DNA of 64,000 nt, taken from positions 7,688,001 to 7,752,000 of the forward strand of contig NC_092679.1 in the NCBI RefSeq assembly GCF_964355755.1. Direction: 5' to 3'. This DNA comes from Antedon mediterranea (lineage: Eukaryota > Echinodermata > Crinoidea > Comatulida > Antedonidae). Numbering within the stretch: position 1 is the stretch's first letter; each line of letters begins with the position of its first letter. Shown piece after piece: positions 49,601 through 61,112 of this stretch. Under the pieces are notes generated by a model that ran no database searches, had not been told where the DNA came from, and saw only the letters and a list, made by a program, of their open reading frames with translations. A program made the position numbers and the translations under genes.

Positions 49601-52600
49601 TTAGCTGTAGTAAGGATATTGATGACTGTGCTTAAGTATGGATAGTGTTTGAGATGGTCTAAGATGACCAGAAGCCTGTGTTTTTGTCTGTTTTGATTAA
49701 ATGTGCTTTTGTTATTTTTATCAACTCCAGGTTTGATCAGACACAAGTCAACAGACTTTGCCAACACCCCAGATGATAGCGATGATGATTTAGAAAATAA
49801 GAGCGAGAGTGATCACATTAAGTCTGCCCAGCCTTTGGGTCTAAGTAGTAGCTTTGAACACTGTACTGCTATACCTCCATATCAGCAACAAATTAGCTGC
49901 GAATCTTCTTCTAATATCCCCTCCGCTCAACTTTCAGCTAAAAGACAACAAAGAAATGATGTAAGTCAGATTTGTATATTACATACCATCATAGCATTAC
50001 CATCATTGCATTCATTAATACAGTTGACTCTCCAAAATACTGGATATCTTGGTCAAAAAATAATTTCTGGAAAAAAAGATTAGGTTAGCCCATTTCTAGT
50101 ATTGGGAGAGTTGATTGTTGTTTTTAAATAGAAGCGGAGAGCAGATAACTTGTGCTTTTGATTGTATTTTTCGATATTTTGTTCTCATTTTGGTTGCAGG
50201 TGGTGTCTAAGATTGGTGAGTTAACGCTCCCAATAGAAGATTCACAAGACTTGTTTCAGCAAGATTTCTCATATCCTCAAAGTCTGTCATCAGCAGAGAT
50301 TGGTGGTGACACACAGAATCTACATTTGTCATTTGAAGAGAGCACTCAAACGCAGTTTCTTGATGAAAATGGGTACGTTTTTTTTTCATTAGTTTGTACA
50401 CCTTCACCTGCATAATAATTTATTTAAAGGTGTGTTGATTTGTAAGTGTACGCTGCATAAGAAAACTTGATATAGGCTTAGGTTTCTACTAACGTATGAT
50501 ACACAGAAGCTCAAAGTTCCTTCTAATAACAATATCGTTTTCTGTTTCCTCTACTTGTTGCTGTAATTATTGAATTGAAGCCATAATAATATTTAATACA
50601 CTAATGAAGGAAAGAGAATATAATATCTCCTGACACCCAAAGAATTGTGGACACAGTAACATAAATTTGTTTTGTTGTAGCTTCTTGAAAGTTAAAACCT
50701 CTAAGAGTCAGCCATCATTAACAACTACCGAACCTAATGATGACGATGGGGATATGGATGAATTACTTGGCCTTTGCTCCGGTCAATTCACAGCAAGTAA
50801 GAAATCCCTTTTCTGTTTCTTATCGTATTAAATGTATATGATATATGGCAATCTTAGTATTGGTCATCTAGTGTATAGGATAGCAAATGTATAATGATGA
50901 TAATCTAAAAATCGTAAAGTTACAATCATATTAATATAGATATTATTTTTGCAGCTGCTCAGCCTAGTAAACCTAAGAAAGGTGCGTTTTCGCAGCTTAG
51001 TAAACATGGTTCTGGTACGCAAGACATGGATGAGCTTCTGCAGCTTTGTTCAGGAACATTCACGGGGTAAGATCACGCATTCACACGTTCACTGATGTGC
51101 TTAGTTCATGCTTAGTTAAATGCTGAGGTAAATCCTGGTATGAACTTGAAACCAGTACCTTTGAATTAGTAAGCAAGTTTATTAACCACCAAGCCACAGT
51201 GCCGCTTTTAAAAACACTGAAGACAAAGTAGAGGATGTTTACGATAACCAATAATTGTTTCTAAAATTTGTATAAATTATGTTATACTATTTGGTGTATG
51301 TCATAGTTATTTATTTTATTTCAGTAAAAATAAACATAAAGAAACTGAAGATGATCTAAGTGAGTCTTCCTTCCAAATTTTGTCTGATAATGAGAGTATT
51401 AAGGGTAAAGAAGCCGAGGATGGGTTTAGTGATAATGAAGAAAAACAAAAGGAAGATGATGATGAGAATGAAGAAGAAGAGGAATTAAATGAAGAAGATG
51501 AAATTGAAAGACCAGCACATCCTAAAAAGTAAGGCCGCAATAAATTAGAATTAAGAATCATGTTATTATGCTCACTTGTAATTGAATACTATTTTAATAG
51601 TTACCAAGCGTCTCGGGACGGTCCAGCATTTCAAAGTGATTTTGAATGAAACACGCAATTAGCAGAAAAAACACATATTTGTCACGCATTTAGCAGAAGT
51701 ATATGCATGATCAATTTTTATCACTCGATTTGGTGTCCAAATCGAGTGATTCTACTGTCGTAACAAACCTTTTTTATTCACAGATTTTCTAAGACTAACT
51801 TTATTGAAGAAGAAGCAGAATTATCAGGTAGTGAGTTTGGAAGTGATGAAGAGTATGACGCGGAAGAGTTTGGTGACTTGATGGTGGACCAAATGTTGAA
51901 CGAAGAAGTTGGAGATGAAAATGAGATACATAACAAAATACAGAAAATGCACATGTAAGTATAAAAGTGTCAAGTTTCTATATTATCAATAAGTAATTTA
52001 TATAAAAAATATTTGTTTACCCAATCCATCCATCATGAGTATATTTAAAAAAAACAGTAATATATTGCTTTTAATTCTTTCAATTTGATTTTAGTGTCTT
52101 TCCTTCCAATCTTATAGGGAATTGTTACAACATGGAACTACCCAACATTTCTTTGATAATTACTTTGTACTCTTTTAGGATCCTTTATTAGGTGAATTGC
52201 CTGTAGTTGTTTAAGAATATAGTATTTGGAAATAATGGAAGTCAAAGGTTACTTTTTTATTGTTTTGCTATAGGAAGCTTACAGACGATGAGGATGCCAG
52301 AAGGTTACGTCTTTATAAAGAAGCGTTTCTGACGGACGGTGACTTGCATGACGGCACAAAGGGAAGAACAAGACAATTCAAATGGCGAAATGTTGGTATG
52401 TCTTCTAAAAAAGTTAATAAATTAATTGTATAAAAATGTTGCTGCCTGGTAATTATATACTTTTTTAAATTGTTACTTTGTTTCAGAATAAATAAAATGC
52501 TTATAAAACTAAGTTGAGGCTTGGGGAATGTTACAACTCTGGAACTAGGTCAGATTTGAACCTAGGACCTGGGGTTTGGAAGGCAAGCACCAAGCTACAG

Positions 52601-54248
52601 CTCTGTATTGCTAACTGTACTGTAGTTTGTATTAATTTTTGCACTTTCCATCTTTCAGATGATGACTCCTGGGCGTCTGGTATGAACAAGAATTCTGATG
52701 ACGAAGCTGAAGATGATGAGAATGAAAATGAAATTGAATGGAGAAAACAGAGACATGAAAGGGAACAATGCCTTAAAGACCAGGATGTGAGAAAATGTTC
52801 TTAGTTGTTGTGTCAACTTCTAAGTCTACACTATCAAATATGGTAGTGATATGACATCATCATGTTCATGGGCACATCACATTTTTTTTTACATAAAGTT
52901 GGTTGGTTGGTTTTAGATTGCAGAGGGTATTTTTAGAAATTTGCATCATTATTACAATTTTTTTAATTTGCAGAAGGAAACAAGAACTGAAGATGATGAT
53001 AATGATGATGATTGCATAGATTTAGACGGGAACAGTCAATTTGATAAATTTATCAAGAAAGTCTCCATGAACAAGCGGAAGAAAAGTAAGATAAGATCAA
53101 GTTTGATCAAATTTCAAACAAAAACATGTAGTATATTGTCTTAGTGTTTTAAGAAGGCTTATGAAAGTAACAACCACCTCATGACACAACACTGGTGCAG
53201 ATCCTGAGGGATGGGGGACACGTCACTTCTAAATCTGTGATGGCAATCCTATAAAATGTGTTTAAAGCAGTAACTTTGTACTTTTTTTCTTCTAAAAATT
53301 GACCTGTGCCCTTGCTCATGTACTATGAATACTTTTTATCTTACAGGTACTACAACTATACCAGTCGTCTCAAAAGAACCTACTACACACAAGTCTCCAA
53401 GTAAACCAACAAGACCATGGGTAAGGACATTTTGATTAAAGCAATGCCGTAAAATTATGAGTAAAGTATAAGAGTAAAGCCATGATGTACCATGAAATGG
53501 TGGTTGACATTCTTGCTACCAATCCCAGTGCCTTTGGTTCAATTTTAGGATTTTTCACCGACACTACCTAAGCCAAGTCTTTCTGTAATTTGCAATTCAT
53601 GGATAAAGTATTTTTTTCAAATATTCATATTCACTTTTCCCCCCCAGTTTAAGCATGGATCTTTCTTGAACAGAGGAAAAAATGATCTGGACCGAATCAG
53701 CAATATGTTTAAACCTCTGAGCAATCCCAACCGGCCGAGAAATCGCAACTTTGTCTTCCAGTCATTGTCATCTGATAAAACAGAAGAAACAAAGACTACA
53801 TCCTCTCAGGTATATATTATTTTTCTCCATCAGTCTTTCACATCTGCTCCAGTCTGGCGCCGGCAAATAAAATCCCCTCTTAATGTTTTCACAATGCTCT
53901 GTGCCAATCTTTAGGTATGTGTGAAGCCACAAAAAGTTGCTAATGCTGTACGAGAAATCTGAAGCGAACCTGATCCGTGAAAGACCCTTAAATGTATAAT
54001 GTCCTGTTCCATCTTTGTGACAATCACCAAATCAAATAGTACTGCCACCATCCTATAATTGGCAAAGTCATGTATTTCCGCTTGGATATTGTGAATTAAA
54101 TTTTGTTTAAATTATTATTTTTATTAAATTTGTTCTGTAGATAAAACGGCCACTGGACAAAATGACACCAAACTTACCAAGGAACAAGAAAGCAAAACTT
54201 AGTATATCCCAACCTAAACAAGCAAAGAGCATCTTCCAACATCTCTAA
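43665..54248 (+). CDS. clspn: Claspin, S-phase checkpoint mediator (21 exons)
   Basis: Exons: 43665-43694, 44754-45278, 45901-45985, 46211-46319, 46541-47422, 47913-48022, 48329-48591, 48767-49007, 49340-49582, 49731-49960, 50200-50372, 50681-50796, 50955-51066, 51325-51528, 51784-51954, 52274-52395, 52659-52786, 52974-53085, 53347-53420, 53648-53809, 54141-54248. All phases close to 1399 aa (human 1339). Seen: LHSETQRLIR-like IHSESQRIIRE, a PIP-like SLNEFF (228-233), EELIHEVVPVTL, LPIEDSQDLF, two Chk1-binding motifs (MDELLGLCSGQF 989-1000, MDELLQLCSGTF 1027-1038), an acidic patch before LYKEAFLTDGDLHD and FKWRN, NRNFVFQSLS, and an IFQHL end. Family role: an adaptor at replication forks that lets ATR phosphorylate Chk1. 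Exon 2 is highly acidic, with three to four tandem copies of a 10-residue GSDGEDEKAG unit. The 10-codon first exon is inferred from ORF, donor and phase only. A third Chk1-binding motif, present in vertebrates, is not seen. Confidence 0.94.
43738..44060. repeat. Low-complexity AGGCCTAGGCCTAG / CTAGTAGTAG region in claspin intron 1
   Basis: Dense repetition of GGCCTAGGCC, CTAGCTAG and GTAGTAGTAG. Similar but shorter stretches occur at 16620-16700 and 56800-56860. It supports a marine invertebrate origin but has no evident function. Confidence 0.75.
45020..45150 (+). repeat. 30-bp coding minisatellite in claspin exon 2
   Basis: GGAAGTGATGGAGAAGATGA with AAAAGCT recurs three to four times in frame, coding GSDGEDEKAG. 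Copy number is likely to vary between individuals. Confidence 0.85.
45400..45805 (-). mobile_element. tRNA-derived SINE in claspin intron 2
   Basis: On minus, AGCGAGTGAGTGGCAGAGTG and GGTTAAGAC (A box) are followed by GGTTCGAGGCTCACTCGCT (B box and acceptor pairing with AGCGAGTGAG). The body includes GTAGGTCCAGTGTACAC and is shared with 9320-9485. The left limit is uncertain. Confidence 0.8.
51115..51205 (-). repeat. Decayed SINE fragment in claspin intron 13
   Basis: The inverse strand has GGCACTGTGGCTTGGTGG and TTAATAA, then GGTACTGGTTTCAAGTTC, like the head of the SINE at 26476. Confidence 0.45.
52512..52626 (-). repeat. SINE fragment in claspin intron 16
   Basis: The inverse strand shows AGAGCTGTAGCTTGGTG and GTCCTAGGTTCAAATC, tRNA A- and B-box-like, next to the exon 17 acceptor. 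Confidence 0.55.
53478..53575 (+). repeat. SINE-like fragment in claspin intron 19
   Basis: Plus strand AAATGGTGGTTGACATTC and CTTTGGTTCAATTTTAGG resemble the A and B boxes of the same SINE family, in the opposite orientation to its neighbours. Confidence 0.4.
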
Positions 54249-54838
54249 CCTCAATTTAAATAAAGCCTTGTAGATGCTATCAAACTTTATAGCCATATAT
54301 CCATGCATCCATATATGGACATGATGATGTCATATCACTACTATATTTGGGCACATCACACTAGTTTGATAGTGTAGACAGACTTCTAAAATAAAAATGG
54401 TATATTTTGGAAAGAGTTTTTTTTCATCATTTAAAAGTATTACATTAATATTCAAAAGAATGAAATCTCTACAGCCACAATGAAACCAAACAAAATAATC
54501 ATCTTACAATAAGTAAATTTCAAATTGATAAGTTTATTCAAGATTCCTGAAAGTTGTACAATTTAGCAAAAGAAAATAAAAAATAAATTCTACTTTCTAC
54601 ATTCATGATCTAATGAGAGATTCCATTTATGAAAACATTCATTTTACATTGTCATAAAAACACATTTATTTAATACTACAGTACTGTTTAACATTAAGAT
54701 TATAACAAAAGAAATGTACTCATACTAATAATTAAAATGTATTTTGGATGAAGAATTCGGCATTTAAAAAATGTTTTTGACAACAGATAAATTTGCTGTC
54801 ATCTTAGAAGTCTGCTAGTTCTCTTGTCTGGTTTGCAG
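54249..54838. other. Convergent intergenic region between claspin and trmt5
   Basis: AT-rich. It must hold both 3' ends. A 12-bp ATCCATATATGG dyad region lies at 54298-54320. No further gene is seen. Confidence 0.6.
54259..54264 (+). promoter_or_regulatory. Polyadenylation signal AATAAA, claspin
   Basis: AATAAA starts 10 bp after the claspin stop codon, implying a very short 3'UTR, or a later site being used. Confidence 0.45.
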
Positions 54839-56521
54839 TCATAGAACTCGTGGCCTCTTTGCTGGTTGATCACTGGATTCATTTTCTGTAAAAAAACAAG
54901 CATATCATAGCTTATTGATTTTTATGAAGCTGTTTTTTAAGTTTAAAAATCCTTCACAGTTGATTTTCTTAAAAATAATTTAAAAGAATTACCTAATGGT
55001 ATCCCCTGTGTAAACACATCTCGTGGCATCTTGAACATCACACACATCATCTCCTTATTTGGTGATACATCCCGCACATCAATCACAACTGCCGAATCAA
55101 CTTTGTGCTTGAGTATTGCGGACGTTCTCTGCAACACGTCCATGCCAGCATTCATCTCTTTCGAAAAGCAATGACAGTGAACGGTTGGCAACGGTATTCG
55201 ACGCTGAACCTCATCGGATACATCGCTAAACAGTCCTCTGTACGTGTCCAAGAATTCAAGAGCTAACGAGGGAAGGTTCATAACGATGTGGACATCACGT
55301 TCTCGTTCATACTCTGGCTTTGCGCTAGTTGCCATAGCAATAAGTTCATCTTTAACGATTGTGCGAATGAATTCTCTTCCATCCATATTGAACGTATTCA
55401 AACGTTTTTCTACTTTGTTTAATTTACGATTATGAGCCAGCCATTTATATGATTCTGGATTTAAATCATTGGCAAAAATAATTCCACCTTTTCTAGCCAT
55501 TGGTATAGCAAAAGGTCCAACACCTGCGAAAATGTCAAATACAATGTCACCGCGATTGATGATTGCAGTAATACGGGCATGCTCAGTAGAAAGGCGAGGG
55601 TTCCAATAAACTTTGGAGAAATCGAACTCAAAAGAACAGTGATGTTCTTTGACAGAAGCCACCATGTTTGATTCACCGGCAAGAATCTCCATTTTAAAGA
55701 AACGGAATTCGTTGTTGATCTCGCTTGTTTTATTTACAACAGTTTTTATTCCTGGAGTTTTATCAATGAGAACTTGACCTGTGGGTAAAAAAAATAGAAA
55801 AGGTTAAATTATAAAATAAACCTTTCAGTAAGACTAATTGAATTGCTGTTTTTATTTTGTTCATTTTTATTTAAGTATCCATAGTACCACAGGAAGAGAT
55901 CTCACCTATGATGTGTTTGTATTCATCATGTTCAGGTCTCAAATTCATGTGTGCAATATGACCTATTCTACTGTAACTACTCGCCACAACCACGTCGTCC
56001 GGTAAAATCGCTTTGACAATTTCATCATACGTCCAGTTCCAATATGTTAACTCCAGTTCATACTCGTAAATCTTTTCTTCAACTTGATGGTCAGTCATAA
56101 ATTTTCGTTCTTCAGTGGTCATACAGTCCAATTTGTTTATCTTTTCTGGGTCAAGCATCACAAATTTGTATTCATCATCGTCTGGGATGTCTCTGATTGC
56201 GCTAAGCTGTTTCCGGTAGAATTTTCGCTGTTTGTATGTCTTCATACACTGTTGAATAAGTTTCTTGTTGACCTTTATGGATGGCACATTAACAATTTTG
56301 TTAAATGCATCTCGATTTAAATCGGTCATGCCCGTGAGATTGGTTGCTGTTAAAGTGCAGGAAGTCGTCAAATTCTTCTTTGAATATGCCATCGTTATCT
56401 TTTTGTTAGGACAACTAATTTGCAAGCAATCAAATTTTTTTGTTTGATTTAAAATCTTGGTTTTTAATGACTGATTACCATAGTACCAACTTCGATTAGT
56501 TATCGACCGTATCAAAATCAT
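54839..56521 (-). CDS. trmt5: tRNA (guanine(37)-N1)-methyltransferase Trm5 (3 exons)
   Basis: Exons on minus: 56521-55906, 55778-54993, 54885-54839. Phases close to 482 aa (human about 509). Seen: VYWNPRLSTEH (residues 262-272), the SAM-binding FDIFAGVGPFAIP (286-298), NDLNPES (309-315), MNLP (372-375) and a basic tail PAKRPRVL encoded by a 47-bp last exon. Family knowledge: class I Rossmann methyltransferase that makes m1G37 next to the anticodon, preventing +1 frameshifting; the animal enzyme works in mitochondria and cytosol or nucleus. The first 30 residues are rich in Arg, Lys and Asn with no acidic residue, consistent with a mitochondrial presequence (inference). Reading through the exon 2 donor would give a different C-terminus ending at 54943; the spliced end matches the human tail better. 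It is convergent with claspin, with stops 590 bp apart. Confidence 0.93.
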
Positions 56522-57500
56522 TTATCTTAAAATACCTAAAACAAAAATAAATGCATTATTATATATTTTCCATGGATTAAATATACCTCTGTTATTGTCT
56601 ATAAATATGTTAATTACAGGTACGTATATTATATAGTGCTGTATAACTGCCAAAAAATATACGTGTAATAACAAAAGAAATAGCTAGGCCTTTTATGCTT
56701 GATCACCTAAACTTTTGATGTGTGGTGAACCACCCACATGTCCACATTACACCCCACAAGCACTGCACTGGCTGTTACCAACTAGCTAGGCATAATAACA
56801 CTCAACAGCCTCAGTCAGGCCTACTAAGTACTAGTAGGCCTAGCTTAGTAGGCCTATCTATATGCTTTCAAAAACAATGCTTTATTTCAAGACAATACTT
56901 TTTCAATTCAAGATTAAATAATGAATAAAGTGATGCACCTTTATAAACCTCTGTTATTGTCTATAAATATGTTAATTACAGGTACGTACAAAAAAAGAAA
57001 GAAAGAAAACTAAACACACATGTCTCGCGTTTTGTGGGATGGAAAAAGATGACCTGGTAAATCCTTGTAATTGGATTCGACCATTATTATATGAGGGTTT
57101 TATTTTTTTAACCAACAAGGTGTTCGTGTTCACTTCACAGTTATTAATTTAATATAGCATGTAATAAATGTTAATTAAAGAATACATTTATAAAATTTAG
57201 TTAAATATTTTATTAATTATTTTTCTCTACGAGCTAATTTCTTGTTGAAAAAGACATTTTCATTCATATCCACCACCTACCTACTGTAGAAGTGGCATAG
57301 TCTTTCCAACAGTCATCAATAAATTATTGATCAAGAATAATGACATCATCGATTATGAGTCGAGTTTCTTCAGAAGATGCGTAAATAGAAACAGGTATTT
57401 TGCCATAAATTTATCAAATGATTGTCTCTTTGTTTATTTGTAAGCATTTGTTGTGTTTGTTTGTTGTTTATTTAGGCCTAAATTGTACCCACATTTGTGC
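56522..57500. other. trmt5 upstream region with a 41-bp direct repeat
   Basis: The stretch from ACCTCTGTTATTGTC to TTACAGGTACGTA occurs at 56585 and again at 56947, nearly identical. Between them is CTAGTAGGCCTAG-type low complexity. No gene is supported up to 57500. Confidence 0.65.
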
Positions 57501-57539
57501 ACTGATCTGATGTAAATCTCTCTTCACGGTCTGACCGGT

Positions 57540-57700
57540 TATCAGACGATCGGGGACCACGGACGATAGGGCCCAGACGATCGGCGGGCCCACTTCAAGA
57601 CGATCGGGCCCAAATCGTAAGACTATCGGGCCCATCAAGGGTGAAAGACGATCGGGCCCTGACGATCGGGCCCAACAAACAAGACGATCGGGCCCAAAAC
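57540..57700. repeat. GACGATCGGGCCC minisatellite, cluster 1
   Basis: The word GACGATCGGGCCC or a close variant occurs about eight times with irregular spacers of 5-15 bp. The DNA is much more GC-rich than its surroundings. Confidence 0.9.
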
Positions 57701-57979
57701 ATTCTCGGGGAAAATAAAACAAAAATAAATACGCGAATACGCGAATACAAACAACACAAACAATCAAAATCAATCACATTTATTCATAAATCGAGAGTAT
57801 CTATTGGTAAGAAATTCTTAAAACCAGTTGTGGGAAAATAGGGTAAAATTATGATAAAATCAGAAAAAATATAATTTATTACTTTTAAATTAAAATCTTA
57901 AGTACGCAAGAAAAGCACGTTGACACTGAGCACTAGGAATGAAAAATGATGAAATGTGGCACATTATTTTGTATAACAC

Positions 57980-58175
57980 AAAAGACTATCGGGCCCAACG
58001 CTAAGACGATCGGGACCAACTGGTAAGACGATCGGGCCCAACGTGGTTCTGAAAACACTGGACGATCGGGCCCAACTGGTATGACGATCGGGTCCAACGC
58101 TGAAGACGATCGGGACCACGTTTTCTGAGCCCGATCGTCTTGGGCCCGATCGTCCGTGGTCCCGATCGTCTGTTC
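57980..58175. repeat. GACGATCGGGCCC minisatellite, cluster 2, with an inverted end
   Basis: About six forward copies (57980-58115), then inverse copies CCCGATCGTC from 58130, so the cluster folds on itself. Separated from cluster 1 by 280 bp of AT-rich DNA. Confidence 0.88.
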
Positions 58176-58282
58176 CCCGTCTGACCTTGTTGTTTCCCAG
58201 GGCCAAGGCTACTTCCCACACCACACAGGTAGGAATCAACAGCTTTCAGAGTGGGGAATGGCATACATTCTTTAATATGGTT

Positions 58283-58545
58283 CTAGGACACCTACCCCCT
58301 AGACAGTTACCCCCCGGATGTTTACCACCCGGACAACTACCCCCTTAGGACAACTACCCCCTTAGGACAACTACCCCCTTAGGACAACTACCCCCTTAGG
58401 ACAACTACCCCCTTAGGATAACAATCCCCCGGACAACTCTGCCCCGGACAACCACCCCCTTAGGACAACTACCCCCTTAGGATAACTACCCCCGGTCAAC
58501 TACCCCCCCCCCCCCCCGGTCAACCACCCCCCCCCCCCAATCCAA
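58283..58545. repeat. CCCCCTTAGGACAACTA minisatellite
   Basis: Units of about 17 bp, TAGGACAACTACCCCCT, occur about ten times, then poly-C runs at 58503-58540. The inverse motif forms the cluster at 59690-60375. Confidence 0.92.
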
Positions 58546-58600
58546 AAGTAGACAAATATATAGGACCGGTTTCTGTAAAAATGAAATCATCTGTTTTTAA

Positions 58601-59053
58601 CGGGTGTTTCGAAACTAGAGACCCGAGACCAGAGACCTGACATGAGACCCAAAACGAAAAGGGATACCTATATTTGGGTCTCCCTTTTCGTATATTAGGG
58701 TCTCCCTTTTCGTATAGTGTGGTCTCTCTTTTCGTATAGTGGGGTCTCCCTTTTCTTATAGTGGGGTCTCCCTTTTCTTATAGTGGGGTCTCCCTTTTCT
58801 TATAGTGGGTCTCCCTTTTCGTATATTTGGGTCTCCCATTTTGTATATTTGGGTCTCCCTTTTTGTATAATTGGGTCTCCCTTTTTGTATATTTAGGTCT
58901 CCCTTTTCGTATATTAGGGTCTCCCTTTTCGTCGTATAGTGGGGTCTCCCTTTTCGTATAGTGGGGTCTCCCTTTTCGTACGTGGGTCTCCCTTTTCGTA
59001 TTGGGTCTCGGGTCTCTGGTCTCTGGTCTCGGGTCTCTAGTTTGAAACACCCG
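58601..59053. mobile_element. MITE with 37-bp inverted ends and an internal GGGTCTCCCTTTTCGTATA minisatellite
   Basis: It starts CGGGTGTTTCGAAACTAGAG and ends with the inverse (CTCTAGTTTGAAACACCCG). TTTTTAA flanks both sides (58594-58600 and 59054-59060), a 7-bp target duplication. The interior is about 18 units of GGGTCTCCCTTTTCGTATA with length variants. Confidence 0.85.
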
Positions 59054-59099
59054 TTTTTAACCGATTATTCTGTTTAACAGCACGCTAGACCCTAGATGT

Positions 59100-59500
59100 G
59101 CTAGATTTAAAGTACCGTATTTATTGAAAAAACGGCCTGGGCTGTTTATTGTTTAGGTGGTTTTTAGGTGGACATTTATTGGAAGAAAGTTGTTTATTCA
59201 ATGGGAGGGGGTATAATGTAATGGAAAAAGACCCCCGATTATTCCATATGATGTTTCATGGGAGTGACATGGTCACCGTTTAGTTGAGGGGAATTTATTT
59301 AAAGATCGCCGTTTATTCGGTGAGTGAACTTTGAGGTCAAATATCAAAAGTGATATTATTCTTCAAGTGTACAAAAATACATATATGACAAATTTGAGAC
59401 AAAAATTAATTCTTTTAAGACCAGTGGTTATCGAAGCATTGTCCTGACGCAAAAATTATTATTATTATTAGCGAACCCAGTCTTTACAGTAAATACAGGG
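59100..59500. repeat. Repeat-like region with GCCGTTTATT motifs
   Basis: GTACCGTATTTATTG and CCGTTTATTCGGTG are words seen in dispersed repeats of many marine invertebrates; the right end ACAGTAAATACAGG is a weak inverse of the left. Limits and family are uncertain. Confidence 0.35.
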
Positions 59501-59689
59501 AGTACTATATAATACGTTCGACTATCCTATGATCATGTGTGACAATCTTCAGTTTATACCAGGCTATATTTATGTTCAATCTTTTACTTTTGTTTACAAT
59601 AATGAATAGTAATTCGTCAAAGTAACGAATTAAAATATAGTTCCTATTATACACTGTTGCAGAGTCAGGTTGTTGAATGGTCTGGGTGG

Positions 59690-60375
59690 TAGTTGTCTGT
59701 CCGGGGGGTAGTTGTTCTAAAGGGATAGTTTTCTGGGTGGTAGTTGTCCAGGGGTTAGTTGTCCTACGGAGGTAGTTGTCCTAAAAGATTATTTGCCCTC
59801 GGAGTATTGTCCAGGTAGGAGGTAGTTGTCCTACGGGGAGTATTGTGTCAGAGGTAGTTGTCCGTGGGGTAATTACCCGGGGGGGGGGGGGGGGGGGGTA
59901 ATTCTCCGTGGTAATTGTCAGGGGGTAATTGTTCCTAGGGGGTAATTGTCCGGGGGGTAGTTGTCCAGGGGTTAGTTGTCCTACGGAGGTAGTTGTCCTA
60001 AAAGATTATTTGCCCTCGGAGTATTGTCCAGGAAGAAGTTGTCCTACAGGGAGTATTGTGTCAGAGGTAGTTGTCCGCGGGGTAATTACCTGGGGGGGGG
60101 GGGGGGTAATTGTCCGGGGTAATTCTTCCTAGGGTGTAATTGTCCGGGGTAATTGTTCCTAGGGGTAATTGTTCCTAGGGGTAATTGTCCGGGGTGTAGT
60201 TGTCCAGGGGGTAGTTGTCCTAAGAGGGTAGTTGTCCTAAGAGGGTAGTTGTCCGGGGGTATTTTTCCGGGGGGTTGTTGTCCTAAAGGGGTAGTTGTCC
60301 TAAGGGGGTAGTGGTCCAGGTGGTGATTGTCCGGGGGGTAGTTTTCCGGGGGGTAAATGTCCAGGGGGTGAATAT
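59690..60375. repeat. G-rich GGGGGTAGTTGTCC minisatellite
   Basis: About 35 units of GGTAGTTGTCC/GGTAATTGTCC with variable G runs, including G20 around 59880. It contains an internal duplication: 59740-59880 and 59965-60085 share AAAGATTATTTGCCCTCGG. The inverse motif is at 58283-58545. Confidence 0.92.
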
Positions 60376-61112
60376 CCGGATACGTTTAATATTAATACGG
60401 GTATTAATAATAACAATACTTGTATGTATGGCCTAGGCCTATAGACTAGGCTATGAATGAGGTAGGTGCCACCCGGAGAGGTAGAAATTCTCATATAACT
60501 TTTCTAGATCAGTTTTTTCTGGGGAATCCAAATATATTGGGTAAACGGGCTGTAACCTGAGAACTTTCGCGTGAGGGCGCTTTTTTCAAAATGGCTGCCA
60601 GTTACAGTAGACTATGATATCTTGGCAACCACTGGTCATAGAGAGTTGATTTTGGTGTCAAATTGTTTGGAATGTACATGTTCCTATTTGATGTAATAGA
60701 AAATTTTGTCAGAAAATGGCCGGAAATACCTCTATTGACCTTTGACCCAATATCTAACAGATATCATATCTCCGTAACTACTGGACACAGAAAGTTGTAA
60801 TTGGTGTCAAACTCTCCAGAATATAAATGTTTATATTCAAACTAATAGAACATTATCTGTAAAAACGACCGGAAATAACGTTACTGACCTTTGACCCAAA
60901 ATGCAAGACATTTCTCATATCTGATCACGTTAATCCTGTCAATTAATTCATTTTGTGCCAATTGGAGGTTGACATTCTCATATTATTTTCTTGACCAGTT
61001 TTTCATGTGCAATCCGAGTAATATGAGATAAATAAGCCATAACAAGGCCAAGAATTTAATTCTTTTACTACATACATGCTTCCCTTTAGTGTTTCAGTCT
61101 GTATGTCGTGTA

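Noticed and set aside
55244-55682. Open frames on both strands within trmt5
   Set aside because: Shadows of trmt5 exon 2, which has strong family motifs in its own frame.
57468-58264. Open frames with repeated GPDRL and ARSS words
   Set aside because: They follow the GACGATCGGGCCC word repeats on both strands and have no independent coding signal.
58778-59050. Minus-strand open frame with DPRPETRDPRP and KGRPKYTKRET repeats
   Set aside because: Translation of the minisatellite inside the MITE; there is no domain and no splice context.
60300-60494. Pro-Pro-Gly-rich open frame (collagen-like)
   Set aside because: It is the antisense of the G-rich minisatellite.
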